Shown in pieces: positions 8,334 through 16,696 of a DNA stretch of 32,853 nt (positions within the stretch are counted from its first letter, which is position 1; every line of letters begins with the position of its first letter). The stretch covers positions 1 to 32,853 of the forward strand of contig JAHIVT010000065.1 in assembly GCA_018816555.1 (NCBI GenBank), written 5' to 3'. The position numbers and the translations under genes are program-made. The stretch is from Pseudomonadota bacterium (GTDB lineage Bacteria > Desulfobacterota > Desulfobulbia > Desulfobulbales > SURF-16). Below the pieces are notes generated by a model, which searched no databases, was not told where the DNA came from, and was given only the letters and a program-made list of their open reading frames with translations.

Positions 8334-9713
8334 TCATTGGTTGGGAAAAATCTTTCCCGGGTTGAGAATGTTGTTTGGATCAAAGTATTTTTTGATACCT
8401 CGCATGACCTCAAGGCTTGCCGCGTCAAGTTCCAGAGGGAGATACGCAGCCTTGGTAATGCCGATGCCGTGTTCGCCGGAGAGGGTGCCGCCAAGCTTGA
8501 TTACCTTCTCAAACAGGGCTTTTGTGGCGATTTCGGCTCTGGCAACTTCCCGGGCATCATTTTTGTCAAGCATGATGTTGACGTGGATGTTGCCGTCCCC
8601 TGCATGGCCGAAGGTGAAAATGGTCAGGCCGTGTTCTGTTGCCAGGCTTTCCACAAAGAAGGCCAGGTCCGGAATTCTGCTGCGGGGCACTACCACGTCT
8701 TCACTGATCTTATGCGGTTTTAAAGTAAAGGCGGCAGGTGAGACTGAGCGGCGGGCGGTCCATAGGGCGTCAATTTCATCGTCCTTTTCGGCCTGCATAA
8801 CCGAGAGAAGATCCCCTTTCGTTGCCAGAAATTCTTGCAGAGCAGCTGCCTGGATGGCAACTGAAGGCGCGTCGCCATCCACCTCGAGCAGCAACAGGGC
8901 TTCTGTGTTCTTGGGTAGGCTAAAAGGCAGCTTGTCTCTGACGATTCGAATCGCGGTGCGATCCATGTATTCTAAAGTGCAGGGGCGGTGTCTGGCCAGG
9001 ATCTCGGCAACCAGTGAGGCGGCTTGCATGATGCTTTGGCACAGAATGAGATATGTTTTTTTTGCGCTGGGGTGTGGGATGAGTCTTACCGTTATTTTGG
9101 TGATTATGCCCAGTGTCCCTTCCGAGCCGATAAACAGCCGGGTGAGGTCATACCCCACCACCCCTTTGGCTGTTCTGGCCCCGGTTTGAATAATCCGGCC
9201 ATCGGGCAGGACCACCTCAAGGCCGAGCACGTAATCGCGGGTTACCCCGTATTTCACTGCGCTGGGCCCGCCGGCGCATTCGGCCACATTGCCTCCCATG
9301 GTGCAGAATTTCAGGCTGGCCGGATCAGGGGGATAATAGAGACCTCTTTTTTTAAGTGTTTTTCGTAAATCTCCGGTGATGACACCCGGTTCAACCACTG
9401 CGACCTGGTTTGCCTCATCGATTTCCAGAATGCGGTTGAGGCGGGTGAGGGCAATGACCACTCCGCCTGCAATCGGCAATGCGCCCCCAGTCATGCCGCT
9501 GCCGGCCCCGCGGGGCACCACGGGAAAGGGCGTGGCGTGAGCCAGTTGCATGATGGCGCTTATCTCTTTAGTGTTAGCGGGAAAAGCTACGGCTTCAGGG
9601 GGGTATTCCCGGCCGGTGCCATCGTAAGAGTAGCAGAGCAGTTCTTCCGGGGCAGTTGTCAACTGTTCCTTGCCGACAATGTCTTTCAGCTTGTTGATAA
9701 TTTCACGTTTCAT
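8334..9713 (-). CDS. FAD-linked oxidase of the GlcD / D-lactate dehydrogenase type
   Basis: The product of about 459 residues has an N-terminal FAD-binding (PCMH-type) domain with PRGAGSGMTGGALP and the GGNVAECAGG stretch. The C-terminal FAD-oxidase domain ends with the family signatures GHAGDGNIHVN and GGTLSGEHGIG. Enzymes of this family oxidise 2-hydroxy acids (glycolate, D-lactate or others) and pass electrons to a partner. In sulfate reducers they often pair with an iron-sulfur subunit, but none lies next to it here. The start is either the ATG at 9713 or the GTG at 9716; neither has a well-spaced ribosome site. The substrate cannot be told from sequence. The gene is divergent from ddl. 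Confidence 0.92.
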   Translation of the reverse strand: MKREIINKLKDIVGKEQLTTAPEELLCYSYDGTGREYPPEAVAFPANTKEISAIMQLAHATPFPVVPRGAGSGMTGGALPIAGGVVIALTRLNRILEIDEANQVAVVEPGVITGDLRKTLKKRGLYYPPDPASLKFCTMGGNVAECAGGPSAVKYGVTRDYVLGLEVVLPDGRIIQTGARTAKGVVGYDLTRLFIGSEGTLGIITKITVRLIPHPSAKKTYLILCQSIMQAASLVAEILARHRPCTLEYMDRTAIRIVRDKLPFSLPKNTEALLLLEVDGDAPSVAIQAAALQEFLATKGDLLSVMQAEKDDEIDALWTARRSVSPAAFTLKPHKISEDVVVPRSRIPDLAFFVESLATEHGLTIFTFGHAGDGNIHVNIMLDKNDAREVARAEIATKALFEKVIKLGGTLSGEHGIGITKAAYLPLELDAASLEVMRGIKKYFDPNNILNPGKIFPNQ

Positions 9714-9717
9714 CACC

Positions 9718-9746
9718 TTGCCAATGTATAGTGGAAAATGTAATAT
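9718..9746 (+). promoter_or_regulatory. Candidate promoter of ddl
   Basis: TTGCCA (9718-9723) and TAATAT (9741-9746) are separated by 17 bp and lie about 40 bp upstream of the ddl start. The match is moderate (5/6 and 4/6). The site overlaps the start of the divergent oxidase gene. Confidence 0.4.
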
Positions 9747-9788
9747 GCAAGCCGAAACAGGATTATCATTAAAGAAATGAGGAAGATT

Positions 9789-10727
9789 ATGACGAATAAA
9801 TTACGGCTTGCCCTGCTGGCCGGCGGCAAATCCGGTGAACGTGAAGTATCGCTGGCCGGCGCACGAGGTGTGCTGGCCGCTCTTGATAAGGAAAAGTATG
9901 CTGTGCGCCAGTATGACCCGGCCACGGATCTGGTTAGGTTGGCGGCGGATGCGGCGGATCTCGATGTTGCCTTTATTCTCCTGCATGGCCCTTTGGGCGA
10001 GGATGGCTCCATGCAGGGTTTTCTTGATCTGCTGGGTCTGCCCTACCAGGGGTCCGGGGTGCTGGGCAGCGCCCTGGCCATGAATAAAAATCTGGCGAAA
10101 ATTCTCTACAAACAGGCAGGGTTGCGGGTGGCAGACTGGAGTATGGCCTCTCTCAGGGATATCGACAGTCCGGAAAATCTTTCGGCCCAACTGCGCTTCC
10201 CTCTGGTTGTGAAACCTGTCGCTCAAGGTTCCAGTCTTGGCATGAGTATCGCCCATGATAATACTGCCCTTGCCACAGGTCTCAAAAGGGCCTTTGACTA
10301 TGACAGCGAGGTCATGGTGGAGGAATTTGTCCGCGGTCGGGAAATAACGGGTGGGGTTCTCGGTAATAATGATCTGCAGGCCCTGCCGCTGGTTGAAATC
10401 ATTCCCGGCAAGGATTATCAGTTTTTCGATTATGAGGCCAAATACAAGGCCGGTGCCAGCAGAGAAATCTGTCCCGCTGATTTTCCCGAAGAGATAACCA
10501 TCAAGGCCCAGGATTATGCCTTACGAGCTCATCGTGCCTTGCATTTAAGAGGTTACAGTCGGACGGATATGATTGTATCGGAAGAGGGGGAGGTGTTTGT
10601 TATTGAAACAAATACGATCCCCGGTATGACGCCAACCAGTCTCCTGCCTCAGGCCGCTCAGGCCGTGGGTTACAGCTTCCCTCAACTCCTTGATCAGTTG
10701 ATCGGGCTGGCGCTGGGAGAGAAATAA
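9789..10727 (+). CDS. ddl: D-alanine--D-alanine ligase
   Basis: The 312-residue ATP-grasp enzyme joins two D-alanines for peptidoglycan precursors. Family features are the N-terminal GGKSGEREVSL, LHGPLGEDG, the substrate and ATP segments VVKPVAQGSSLGMS and EEFVRGREITGGVLG, and the C-terminal ETNTIPGMTPTSLLPQ with metal-binding Glu/Asn. The start at 9789 is preferred over the in-frame ATG at 9777 because TGAGGAAGA gives a ribosome site 5 bases before it. The length is typical. It stands alone rather than in a mur cluster, and ends 2 bp from the convergent small gene at 10730. Confidence 0.95.
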   Translation: MTNKLRLALLAGGKSGEREVSLAGARGVLAALDKEKYAVRQYDPATDLVRLAADAADLDVAFILLHGPLGEDGSMQGFLDLLGLPYQGSGVLGSALAMNKNLAKILYKQAGLRVADWSMASLRDIDSPENLSAQLRFPLVVKPVAQGSSLGMSIAHDNTALATGLKRAFDYDSEVMVEEFVRGREITGGVLGNNDLQALPLVEIIPGKDYQFFDYEAKYKAGASREICPADFPEEITIKAQDYALRAHRALHLRGYSRTDMIVSEEGEVFVIETNTIPGMTPTSLLPQAAQAVGYSFPQLLDQLIGLALGEK

Positions 10728-10729
10728 CA

Positions 10730-10924
10730 TTACTGCGCCTCGCAGAGGGCTTGGCTGTCGATTCGTGAGGGTTTGATGGTGTAGCCTGTCACCAGCATAC
10801 CCAGCGGGGTGCAGACGTAATGCCATTCTATGTCTTCACTGGGGTAGACCCACACACCTTTTGGTGCTGCCCCATCCGCTTCCGGGCTTTTCATCCATAT
10901 CTGACCGTTCTCTCGGGTAAACAT
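10730..10924 (-). CDS. Small protein of unknown function behind a sigma-54 promoter
   Basis: A 64-residue product starts at the ATG at 10924, preceded by GAGGAG at 7 bases. It begins MFTRENGQIWMKSPEADG and contains GVWVYPSEDIEWHYV, rich in Trp and Tyr. There is no signal peptide, membrane helix or metal motif. A longer in-frame version starting at 11020 would run through the promoter and is rejected. A near-consensus sigma-54 element lies about 48 bp upstream. The family is not recognised. Confidence 0.7.
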   Translation of the reverse strand: MFTRENGQIWMKSPEADGAAPKGVWVYPSEDIEWHYVCTPLGMLVTGYTIKPSRIDSQALCEAQ

Positions 10925-10971
10925 TGCATGCTCCTCTATGCTTAGGTTTTTTGTATTGTATAGAGAGCTAT

Positions 10972-10988
10972 AAGCAATAAAAGTGCCA
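10972..10988 (-). promoter_or_regulatory. Sigma-54 (RpoN) promoter upstream of the 64-aa protein
   Basis: On the minus strand the sequence TGGCACTTTTATTGCT matches the consensus TGGCACGNNNNTTGCW at every fixed base but one. The GG and GC dinucleotides are 12 bases apart as required. Transcription would begin near 10962, giving a short leader before the well-placed ribosome site. An enhancer-binding protein site should lie further upstream, but none is obvious by eye. Confidence 0.75.
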
Positions 10989-11220
10989 CTTTGTATTCTG
11001 TTGTGTTTTTGGGCTATCATTTACAAAATAACTGACTGATATTAAAGAGTTTAATCGGTTTGTTTTTTAGTGTGGTCTAGTGGGGTGGGACCTTCGCGGT
11101 ACAGGAGTTGCTGGGTGATATGCCCAAAAAAATGAGGATTTCGCCAATGGGGAGAGGTGGGTTCGGGAGATTTGGCTAGTATTGGGTGTCAGGTTTCGCC
11201 TGCCCGTCAGTGCAGGGGAT
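10989..11220. other. Intergenic region upstream of the small gene
   Basis: About 230 bp with no credible gene. It would hold any upstream activator sites for the sigma-54 promoter at 10972-10988. It ends at the terminator of the PEP-CTERM gene. Confidence 0.4.
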
Positions 11221-11249
11221 AAAAAAAGGCGGAGCCGACCGGCTCCGCC
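11221..11249 (-). terminator. Rho-independent terminator after the PEP-CTERM gene
   Basis: A perfect GGCGGAGCC/GGCTCCGCC stem (11228-11249) with a four-base loop is followed on the minus strand by seven T. It lies 31 bp beyond the stop codon of the PEP-CTERM protein. Confidence 0.9.
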
Positions 11250-11279
11250 TGGGGAAAGAAGAGGATGAAGGTGTTTGTT

Positions 11280-12053
11280 TTATGCTTTTTTGAACTTGCG
11301 ACGTTGAAAGGCTGCCAGACCGCTGATGCCGGTGCCGAAGAGCAGCATGGTTGCCGGTTCGGGCACCGGAGCGGCAGCGTGTCCGTCAATGGCGTCGTTG
11401 CCGCATGACATTGTCCAGTGGGCGTCCAGAGCAGCGAAATTGCCGATTGATGTAATGTCAAAAGACACGATACGCCAGTAGGAATCGTTGTATTGGCCTT
11501 TTGATGTTGTGCCGTTGGCTGAACTTATCAGGGTGCCGGACTCCATGGCAAATGGATTTGAGATCACATGGCCTGAGTATACGTCGGTGTTCCATTTTGT
11601 CACTTTATATAGTCCGGCATCGTTTATTCCGTCAGTATCGCCAACCATATCCCCTTGGTAATCCTTGGTGAGCAGACCAAAATCAAAGCCATATTCGTAA
11701 GTGGCAGCATTGCCGGTTGAGGCATTTCCGTCAAAGGAAAGTGCCAAGTCCCCGGCATAGTACCATTTGCCGCTGTAATATACATCGCCGTCGACAAGGT
11801 CAAAGCCGGCCTGTAGTCCGATAGAAAGAGTGTTTCCATTTAATTTGTAGTAGAGGTACTCTGCGTCGAATGCCTGGCCGCCCCCTCCTGGGCCAACTAT
11901 TCCATCGTCATTGGCTATTTGAGTCCAGCTTGAGTCAAAAACAGTGGTGATGGGATCAGCATTTGCTGTCTGGCAGGCCGCACTTGCCACCGCCAAGGCG
12001 GCAATAACCCTGACTGCGTATTTTTTTGAAATCCCTAACAAGGTTTTTTTCAT
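11280..12053 (-). CDS. PEP-CTERM sorting-domain surface protein
   Basis: The 257-residue protein has a signal peptide (MKKTLLGISKK, hydrophobic core, cleavage near ANA-D at about residue 33). Its beta-rich, Gly/Asp/Tyr-rich body has no enzyme motif. The C-terminal PEP-CTERM tag consists of VPEPATMLLFGTGISGLAAF followed by the basic QRRKFKK. Such proteins are processed by an exosortase (EpsH/XrtA type) and are linked to extracellular polysaccharide production. A WTMSCGND segment precedes the tag. The ribosome site (AAGGAG, 7 bases) fits the start. A sigma-54 promoter lies about 95 bp upstream and a terminator follows. No exosortase gene is in the window. Confidence 0.93.
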   Translation of the reverse strand: MKKTLLGISKKYAVRVIAALAVASAACQTANADPITTVFDSSWTQIANDDGIVGPGGGGQAFDAEYLYYKLNGNTLSIGLQAGFDLVDGDVYYSGKWYYAGDLALSFDGNASTGNAATYEYGFDFGLLTKDYQGDMVGDTDGINDAGLYKVTKWNTDVYSGHVISNPFAMESGTLISSANGTTSKGQYNDSYWRIVSFDITSIGNFAALDAHWTMSCGNDAIDGHAAAPVPEPATMLLFGTGISGLAAFQRRKFKKA

Positions 12054-12147
12054 TTTTATCTCCTTATCCTCAGTTACTCGACTGTTGAAACATGGTTGTA
12101 TTGTTTTCTTGCAGAGACCCTCATTATCTCATTAACAGATTAACAAA

Positions 12148-12163
12148 AGCATTATTCGTGCCA
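12148..12163 (-). promoter_or_regulatory. Sigma-54 (RpoN) promoter upstream of the PEP-CTERM gene
   Basis: On the minus strand TGGCACGAATAATGCT (complement of 12148-12163) matches the -24/-12 consensus TGGCACGNNNNTTGCW except for one base of the -12 box, with the correct 12-base GG-to-GC spacing. Transcription would start near 12137, about 84 bases before the ATG. PEP-CTERM systems in other bacteria are known to be controlled by RpoN with the PrsK/PrsR two-component system. Confidence 0.8.
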
Positions 12164-12167
12164 ATTG

Positions 12168-12177
12168 TCACTAGTGA
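12168..12177. promoter_or_regulatory. Perfect palindrome beside the sigma-54 promoter
   Basis: TCACTAGTGA is a perfect 10-bp palindrome centred about 10 bp upstream of the -24 box. It could be a protein-binding site, but it is closer than usual for an RpoN activator site, and a 10-bp palindrome can arise by chance. Confidence 0.3.
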
Positions 12178-12330
12178 GACATTTTGCCGCGTTATCGATA
12201 GGTTGTCGATCTTCATCGGTGTGGGCTTGGGGCGAGTAGTGGTAAGGTTTCCATGTTTTTGGAGCCTGGATTCCAGAAAATCGGAAAAGCAGAAAGGGGC
12301 GGGGAGGGTTGTTGGGGGGGATGAGGCAGG
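12178..12330. other. Intergenic region between the PEP-CTERM promoter and serS
   Basis: No credible gene. It becomes increasingly G-rich towards serS. It is the expected place for upstream activator sites of the sigma-54 promoter; none is certain by eye. Confidence 0.4.
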
Positions 12331-12370
12331 GTTCCCGTTTACCCCTTTTTGGGAGTGGGTAAGCGGGAAC
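12331..12370. repeat. Long hairpin downstream of serS
   Basis: GTTCCCGTTTACCCC at 12331-12345 pairs with TGGGTAAGCGGGAAC at 12356-12370, giving a stem of about 14 bp with a small number of mismatches. It lies 20 bp beyond the serS stop. There is no T run on either side, so it is not a classic terminator. It could stabilise the mRNA 3' end, be a Rho-linked end, or be a repeat. Confidence 0.6.
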
Positions 12371-12389
12371 GCGATGCTGTTTCGTTTAA

Positions 12390-13658
12390 TCAGGCGAAGC
12401 GATTGGCAAAATAGGGGGCAAGCACTGCCGGGAGTTTGATGGTGCCGTCTTCCTGCTGATAATTCTCATAAATTGCGGCCAGGGTGCGGCCTACAGCCAG
12501 GCCGCTGCCGTTTAAGGTATGCAGGAGCGCGCTTTTTTTCTCGCCCTTGGGGCGGTAACGGATGCCCCCTCTTCTGGCCTGAAAATCGAGGAAATTGCTG
12601 CAGGATGAGATTTCCCGGTATTTGTTCTGGGCAGGCATCCATACTTCGATGTCATAGGTCTTGGTGGCGGAAAAGCCGATATCGCCCGTGCAGAGCACGA
12701 CAACTCTGTAAGGAAGCTGTAAGAGTTGCAGAACCTCTTCCGCGTCGGCAAGCAGGGATTCGAGTTCGGCCTCGGAGGTCTCCGGCGTGGTGAATTTGAC
12801 CAGTTCCACCTTGTCGAACTGGTGCTGACGGATGAGGCCCTTGGTGTCTTTGCCGTAAGAACCGGCTTCCGAGCGGAAGCAGGGGGTGTAGGCGCAGTAT
12901 TTGATGGGCAGATCATCGGCGGCCAGGGTTTCGTCCCGGTGGATATTGGTAACCGGCACCTCGGCCGTGGGGATAAGATACAGATCCCAACCTTTGGCAT
13001 TAAAAAGATCTTCCTCGAATTTCGGCAACTGGCCGGTGGCGGTCATGGTGGCGCTGTTGACCAGAAATGGCGGCAGAATCTCCTGGTAGCCGTGCTTCTG
13101 GGTATGAAGATCCAGCATGAAGTTGATCAGGGCGCGCTCAAGCCGGGAGGCAAAGCCTTTCAGCAGGACAAAGCGGGCTCCTGATATTTTGGCAGCCCGT
13201 TTAAAATCAAGGGTGCCGTCCGCTTCGCCAAGCTCCCAGTGGGCCTTGGGCTGAAAGGGGAAACGGGTGGGTTCTCCCCATTTTTTCACCTCAACGTTGT
13301 CGCTGTCATCCTTGCCCACAGGCAGCGAGTCGTGGCAGATGTTGGGGATATCCATGACGATCTTCTGCAGATCCTCCTCGATGGCTGACAGGCTTCCTTC
13401 AATCTCCTTGATCCTGTCGTTCACCTTGCGCATCTCCACAATAAGCGTTTCCGCGTCGGCCTGCTGTTTTTTCAGGGCAGCTATTTCCTGGGACACGGTT
13501 TTGCGGCGGTTGCGCAGGTCTTCAACCTCGGCGAGGAGTTCACGGCGGCTGCGGTCAATATCTACAAATTCATCAATACGGCTGTTGGTAATGCCGCGGA
13601 GTTTTATTTTCTCTTTAACCAGGTCGATATTTTCCCGGATGAAACGGAGTTCCAGCAT
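12390..13658 (-). CDS. serS: Seryl-tRNA synthetase
   Basis: The 422-residue enzyme is full length. An N-terminal antiparallel coiled-coil arm (about residues 30-100, charged heptads) grips the long variable arm of tRNA-Ser. The class II catalytic core has [27 protein letters not shown] (motif 2), [15 protein letters not shown] and the C-terminal [16 protein letters not shown] (motif 3). It charges tRNA-Ser in the cytosol. The ATG at 13658 is preceded by GGATAAGAG, which overlaps the stop of the HDOD gene (7 bp apart), so the two are co-transcribed. Two of its tRNA substrates lie about 11 kb away in this window. Confidence 0.97.
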   Translation of the reverse strand: MLELRFIRENIDLVKEKIKLRGITNSRIDEFVDIDRSRRELLAEVEDLRNRRKTVSQEIAALKKQQADAETLIVEMRKVNDRIKEIEGSLSAIEEDLQKIVMDIPNICHDSLPVGKDDSDNVEVKKWGEPTRFPFQPKAHWELGEADGTLDFKRAAKISGARFVLLKGFASRLERALINFMLDLHTQKHGYQEILPPFLVNSATMTATGQLPKFEEDLFNAKGWDLYLIPTAEVPVTNIHRDETLAADDLPIKYCAYTPCFRSEAGSYGKDTKGLIRQHQFDKVELVKFTTPETSEAELESLLADAEEVLQLLQLPYRVVVLCTGDIGFSATKTYDIEVWMPAQNKYREISSCSNFLDFQARRGGIRYRPKGEKKSALLHTLNGSGLAVGRTLAAIYENYQQEDGTIKLPAVLAPYFANRFA

Positions 13659-13664
13659 GTTCTC

Positions 13665-15179
13665 TTATCCTTTTTTGCTGCTTTTCTTAATGGCCATGGC
13701 GGCAAAATCACGGAAAAGCCGGAGGGCCTTGATGCGGTCTTTGTTAAGTTTGGGCCTGCCTGCCTTGCGATCCATATACAGCAGGGCAATGGCCTTGTTG
13801 TTGATAACGATGGGGAAAAGGTAAACGGTTCTGCCTTTGACCAGGTAATGCATGTTTTCAGGAAAAGCTTCCAGCGCCTCAACTTCTACGGCAATATCCT
13901 TGCACTGCTTCATGGCTCTCGGGATCACCTGATCCACATTGGCCAGAGGCTGTTCAAAATTGGCAATATCCTGGGCATCTATGTCGCCTAAGCCGAAGCG
14001 TCCTGCCAGCACGATTTTAGTTGTCTGGATACTCATCACGCAGAGGATTACCCTGTCAAAGCCCACACCCCGGTATATGGCTTCCAGCAGGTTCGCATAG
14101 AATTCATTGAGTTGAAAGGAACCCATCAGCGTCTCGGTCATTTCTTTAATAAAATCGTTGATGGATTTGTCTGAGGACGGTAATTCGTCCAGTTCCTCAA
14201 TGTCTTGCCCGGTTTTTTTAGCCTTCTTGGCTGATTTTTCCTGTTCGGGTGAGGCGGTTTCGCGTCTTGCGGCCTTTTCCAGTCTGCTGTGAATTTTAAG
14301 TTTCGATAGACCGTAGCGGATGGAGTCGGAGATGTCCTGGGATGCCTCCACGCCTTTATTCAGCAGTTCCAGGGCTTGTTCCTGATTAATGGATAGGACT
14401 TCACCATAGTGGAGCAGTAGTTCGCTGGTATCTTCGTCGTTGCAAACCAGGTCGACAAAGCGGTTGCTGAAATCGGCGAGATTCTGCAGGTATCCTTCGG
14501 CGTCGTACCCGCTTTTGGGTTTGGCCGGATGGGTTTCCATGGAGATAACGACCTTGTGGGAGAGATTCCAGAATTTGGCAATCTCCTTCCCCAGGTCGGA
14601 AAAGGTGAGATCTTCGAGAAGTTGCCTGGTTGCAGTTTCTTCAGGGATCCCCAGTGCAATATTGCCCTCGATTTTTTTATAGATATCGGGCATGTAGATA
14701 AAGGTAATAATCTTGCCGAGATTGTGGAGCAGGCCGCAGATGAAAGCCTCTTCCGGCAGGACATTGAGCTTTTTCTCGCCGGCAAGGTCCCGGCAGTGCA
14801 GGGCGCTGAGAAAGGAGCGGGTCATCAGTTTGGTGACCCCCTCTTTTTCGACCCCGGATTTGATAAAATCTTCAAAAATTGCTATGGCGGTGGCAAGATC
14901 GCGCACGGCGTCAAAGCCGAGAATGGTGACAGCCTTGGAGATGGAGCTGACCGATTGCCCCAGGGAGTAGTAAGCTGAATTGACAACCTGCAATACTTTG
15001 TTGGTCAGGGAGTAGTCTTTCAGGATAACCCGTGACAGGTCGTAGGAGGCGCTACGGCTGCTGTGCACCAGGGAGATGAGTTCCTGCACATTAGTGGACA
15101 TGGCGGGCAGTTCGCTCATGTTCATCTTGGCAAAGATTTCAGCTAATTTCCCTGATGGCTTACTTTTCGATTCTGTCAT
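13665..15179 (-). CDS. HDOD-domain signalling protein with C-terminal GAF-like domain
   Basis: The 504-residue protein opens with an HDOD domain at about 15-215 (LPAMSTNVQELISLV, LLHNLGKIITF). HDOD is an HD-like fold that usually lacks phosphodiesterase activity and acts as a regulatory scaffold. A charged, lysine-rich linker follows at about 285-325. The C-terminal part (about 345-500) looks like a GAF sensor fold (GFDRVILCVM, IALLYMDRK). There is no transmembrane segment, so it is cytosolic. The ligand is unknown. It is upstream of serS in an apparent operon, 6 bp apart. Two TATAAT boxes lie upstream at 15205-15236. The ribosome site of the start at 15179 is weak. Confidence 0.85.
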   Translation of the reverse strand: MTESKSKPSGKLAEIFAKMNMSELPAMSTNVQELISLVHSSRSASYDLSRVILKDYSLTNKVLQVVNSAYYSLGQSVSSISKAVTILGFDAVRDLATAIAIFEDFIKSGVEKEGVTKLMTRSFLSALHCRDLAGEKKLNVLPEEAFICGLLHNLGKIITFIYMPDIYKKIEGNIALGIPEETATRQLLEDLTFSDLGKEIAKFWNLSHKVVISMETHPAKPKSGYDAEGYLQNLADFSNRFVDLVCNDEDTSELLLHYGEVLSINQEQALELLNKGVEASQDISDSIRYGLSKLKIHSRLEKAARRETASPEQEKSAKKAKKTGQDIEELDELPSSDKSINDFIKEMTETLMGSFQLNEFYANLLEAIYRGVGFDRVILCVMSIQTTKIVLAGRFGLGDIDAQDIANFEQPLANVDQVIPRAMKQCKDIAVEVEALEAFPENMHYLVKGRTVYLFPIVINNKAIALLYMDRKAGRPKLNKDRIKALRLFRDFAAMAIKKSSKKG

Positions 15180-15204
15180 TTTGTGATGTTGTGCTGGTTA
15201 AATA

Positions 15205-15236
15205 ATTATACCCTGCCCGGATAAAATGGTATTATA
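15205..15236 (-). promoter_or_regulatory. Two candidate -10 boxes upstream of the HDOD-serS operon
   Basis: Perfect TATAAT hexamers occur on the minus strand at 15205-15210 and 15231-15236, 26 and 52 bases upstream of the HDOD start. Neither has a good -35 at ideal spacing. Confidence 0.4.
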
Positions 15237-15239
15237 CGT

Positions 15240-15556
15240 GAAAAAAAAAAGAATTGCCACACTATAGGTTCAACATTCTCAGCCGGTTAACCATTCTCCC
15301 GCAAGCCGGGAGCCGCAATCCGGGCAAGGGTGCCGTATACCTTGCAGGTGTCAGGTAGGAGTTTGCCGGGGTGCTGCAGTGGTATTTTGCAGGCGCCTGG
15401 TGCGGCGTGCCAGGAATGGCCGTAGCCGGCGACAATGAGCAACCGCATGTTTTTCTTATTCCTGACCAGGTTGTTGAACAATGAAGCAAGCGCAGGAGTT
15501 TTTCAACAGCCTAAGAAGTAACAGTATATGAAATTTTCTATCATGAAAAGAGGACA
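15240..15556. other. Intergenic region with a gene-like but unsupported frame
   Basis: About 315 bp between divergent genes. A minus-strand frame at 15287-15481 could encode 64 residues (it contains LLIVAGYGHSWHAAPGACK) but has no ribosome site, and a plus-strand context with GTTTTTCAACAGCC resembles repeat DNA. It may be a dispersed repeat or decayed gene. The last 15 bases carry the ribosome site (AGAGGA) of the cyclase gene. Confidence 0.4.
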
Positions 15557-16531
15557 ATGAGCGATTCACCCAAAGCGTTTTTTAAACTTGTTGCCGGTGG
15601 AGAAGAACATACCTGGACGCTGGTCGGGAAGAGCACCTACCGCGTGGGGCGTGGTGAAGGCAGTGATATTCTCCTGCCCTATCCCTGGGTGTCCCGCCAG
15701 CATGCCATGGTCCAGGTGGAGTCGAATTTCAGTCACAATATCGTTGATCTCGGCAGTGCAAACGGTACCTTTGTCAATGGACGGCGGGTCTATACCCCCA
15801 CCAAGTTGAACTCCCTTGATCATGTCAAGATAGGCAAATCGGAACTGATTTTTCAGCAGGAAACCCTGGTTGCCCCCCCGTCCGGTGATGAGACAGATGG
15901 CACCGGCGATGAAACCGTCGCCTTTCTGCAGAAGAATCAGGTGACCATTCTTGTTTGCGATATTCGGCAGTTTACCCCGTTGTCGGAAGAGGTGGGGGCA
16001 GGTCCTATTTCGCAATTTCTGGCCCTGTGGAGCAAGAAGGTGGATGGGATTGTGCGGAAAAACGGTGGCCAGGTTGACAAGTTCATCGGGGATGCAGTGC
16101 TTGCCGTGTGGCCCGAGGGAGCGGATTTCGCCGCGGTGTCCACGGCTTTGCTTTCCGCTCTGGAAATCAGTATCCTGACTGGCAAACTCGGCCAGAGTGT
16201 GCCGGGGATCAGCCGGGCGTTGAAAATCGGGGCAGCCTTAAACAGCGGTGAAGCAGTGATGGGCAATATCGGTGTCGACGGACAACGGGATTTCACCATT
16301 GTCGGGGATGTGGTCAATGTGGCCTTCAGGTTGCAGGAAATCACCTCCCGGCAGAAAATAGATGTGATTCTCGGGGAAAAAACCTATCGGCAGCTCCAGG
16401 ATGCCTCGTCATATTTTACACCCCAGACGTATACGGTCAGAGGAAAGACTGAATCCGTGCTGACCTATAGTGCATCGTTTGAAAATTTACGGCAATATCT
16501 GTGCAAATGGAAATCTTTGTTGAAAAAATAA
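15557..16531 (+). CDS. FHA domain-class III adenylate/guanylate cyclase
   Basis: The 324-residue protein has an N-terminal FHA phosphothreonine-binding domain (about 25-100: GRGEGSD, SRQHA, SANGTFVNG). A class III nucleotidyl cyclase domain follows at about 128-300. Metal-binding aspartates are D135 (VCDIRQFT) and D179 (FIGDAVLAVW). K175 sits at the base-selecting position, and N254 and R258 (VVNVAFR) are the transition-state residues, so the enzyme should be active. Lys with Thr247 favours ATP, giving cAMP. It is probably cytosolic and controlled by phosphoprotein docking. The ribosome site AGAGGA supports the start. Nearby kinase and phosphatase genes suggest its partners. Confidence 0.92.
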   Translation: MSDSPKAFFKLVAGGEEHTWTLVGKSTYRVGRGEGSDILLPYPWVSRQHAMVQVESNFSHNIVDLGSANGTFVNGRRVYTPTKLNSLDHVKIGKSELIFQQETLVAPPSGDETDGTGDETVAFLQKNQVTILVCDIRQFTPLSEEVGAGPISQFLALWSKKVDGIVRKNGGQVDKFIGDAVLAVWPEGADFAAVSTALLSALEISILTGKLGQSVPGISRALKIGAALNSGEAVMGNIGVDGQRDFTIVGDVVNVAFRLQEITSRQKIDVILGEKTYRQLQDASSYFTPQTYTVRGKTESVLTYSASFENLRQYLCKWKSLLKK

Positions 16532-16541
16532 GCTCGGGAAA

Positions 16542-16553
16542 TGACATTTGTCA
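16542..16553. promoter_or_regulatory. Short inverted repeat between cyclase and FHA genes
   Basis: TGACATTTGTCA has two perfect 5-bp arms around a 2-bp centre and lies 11 bp after the cyclase stop, about 145 bp before the FHA gene. It could be an operator, but the evidence is slight. Confidence 0.25.
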
Positions 16554-16696
16554 AATTGTGTGACATAGTTGGGATAGGAAGAGTGTATCCGGAAGATATC
16601 CGTCGCATGGGAAGGTGAAGTTAACCCTATCGGAAGGGAAGCGGAAAAGGATGTCAAATTTTAATTTCGGCGCAGCGGCTGGCAGAGGAGTGTACT

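Noticed and set aside
10925-11020. Longer N-terminus for the 64-aa protein
   Set aside because: It would overlap the sigma-54 promoter at 10972-10988; the ATG at 10924 has GAGGAG.
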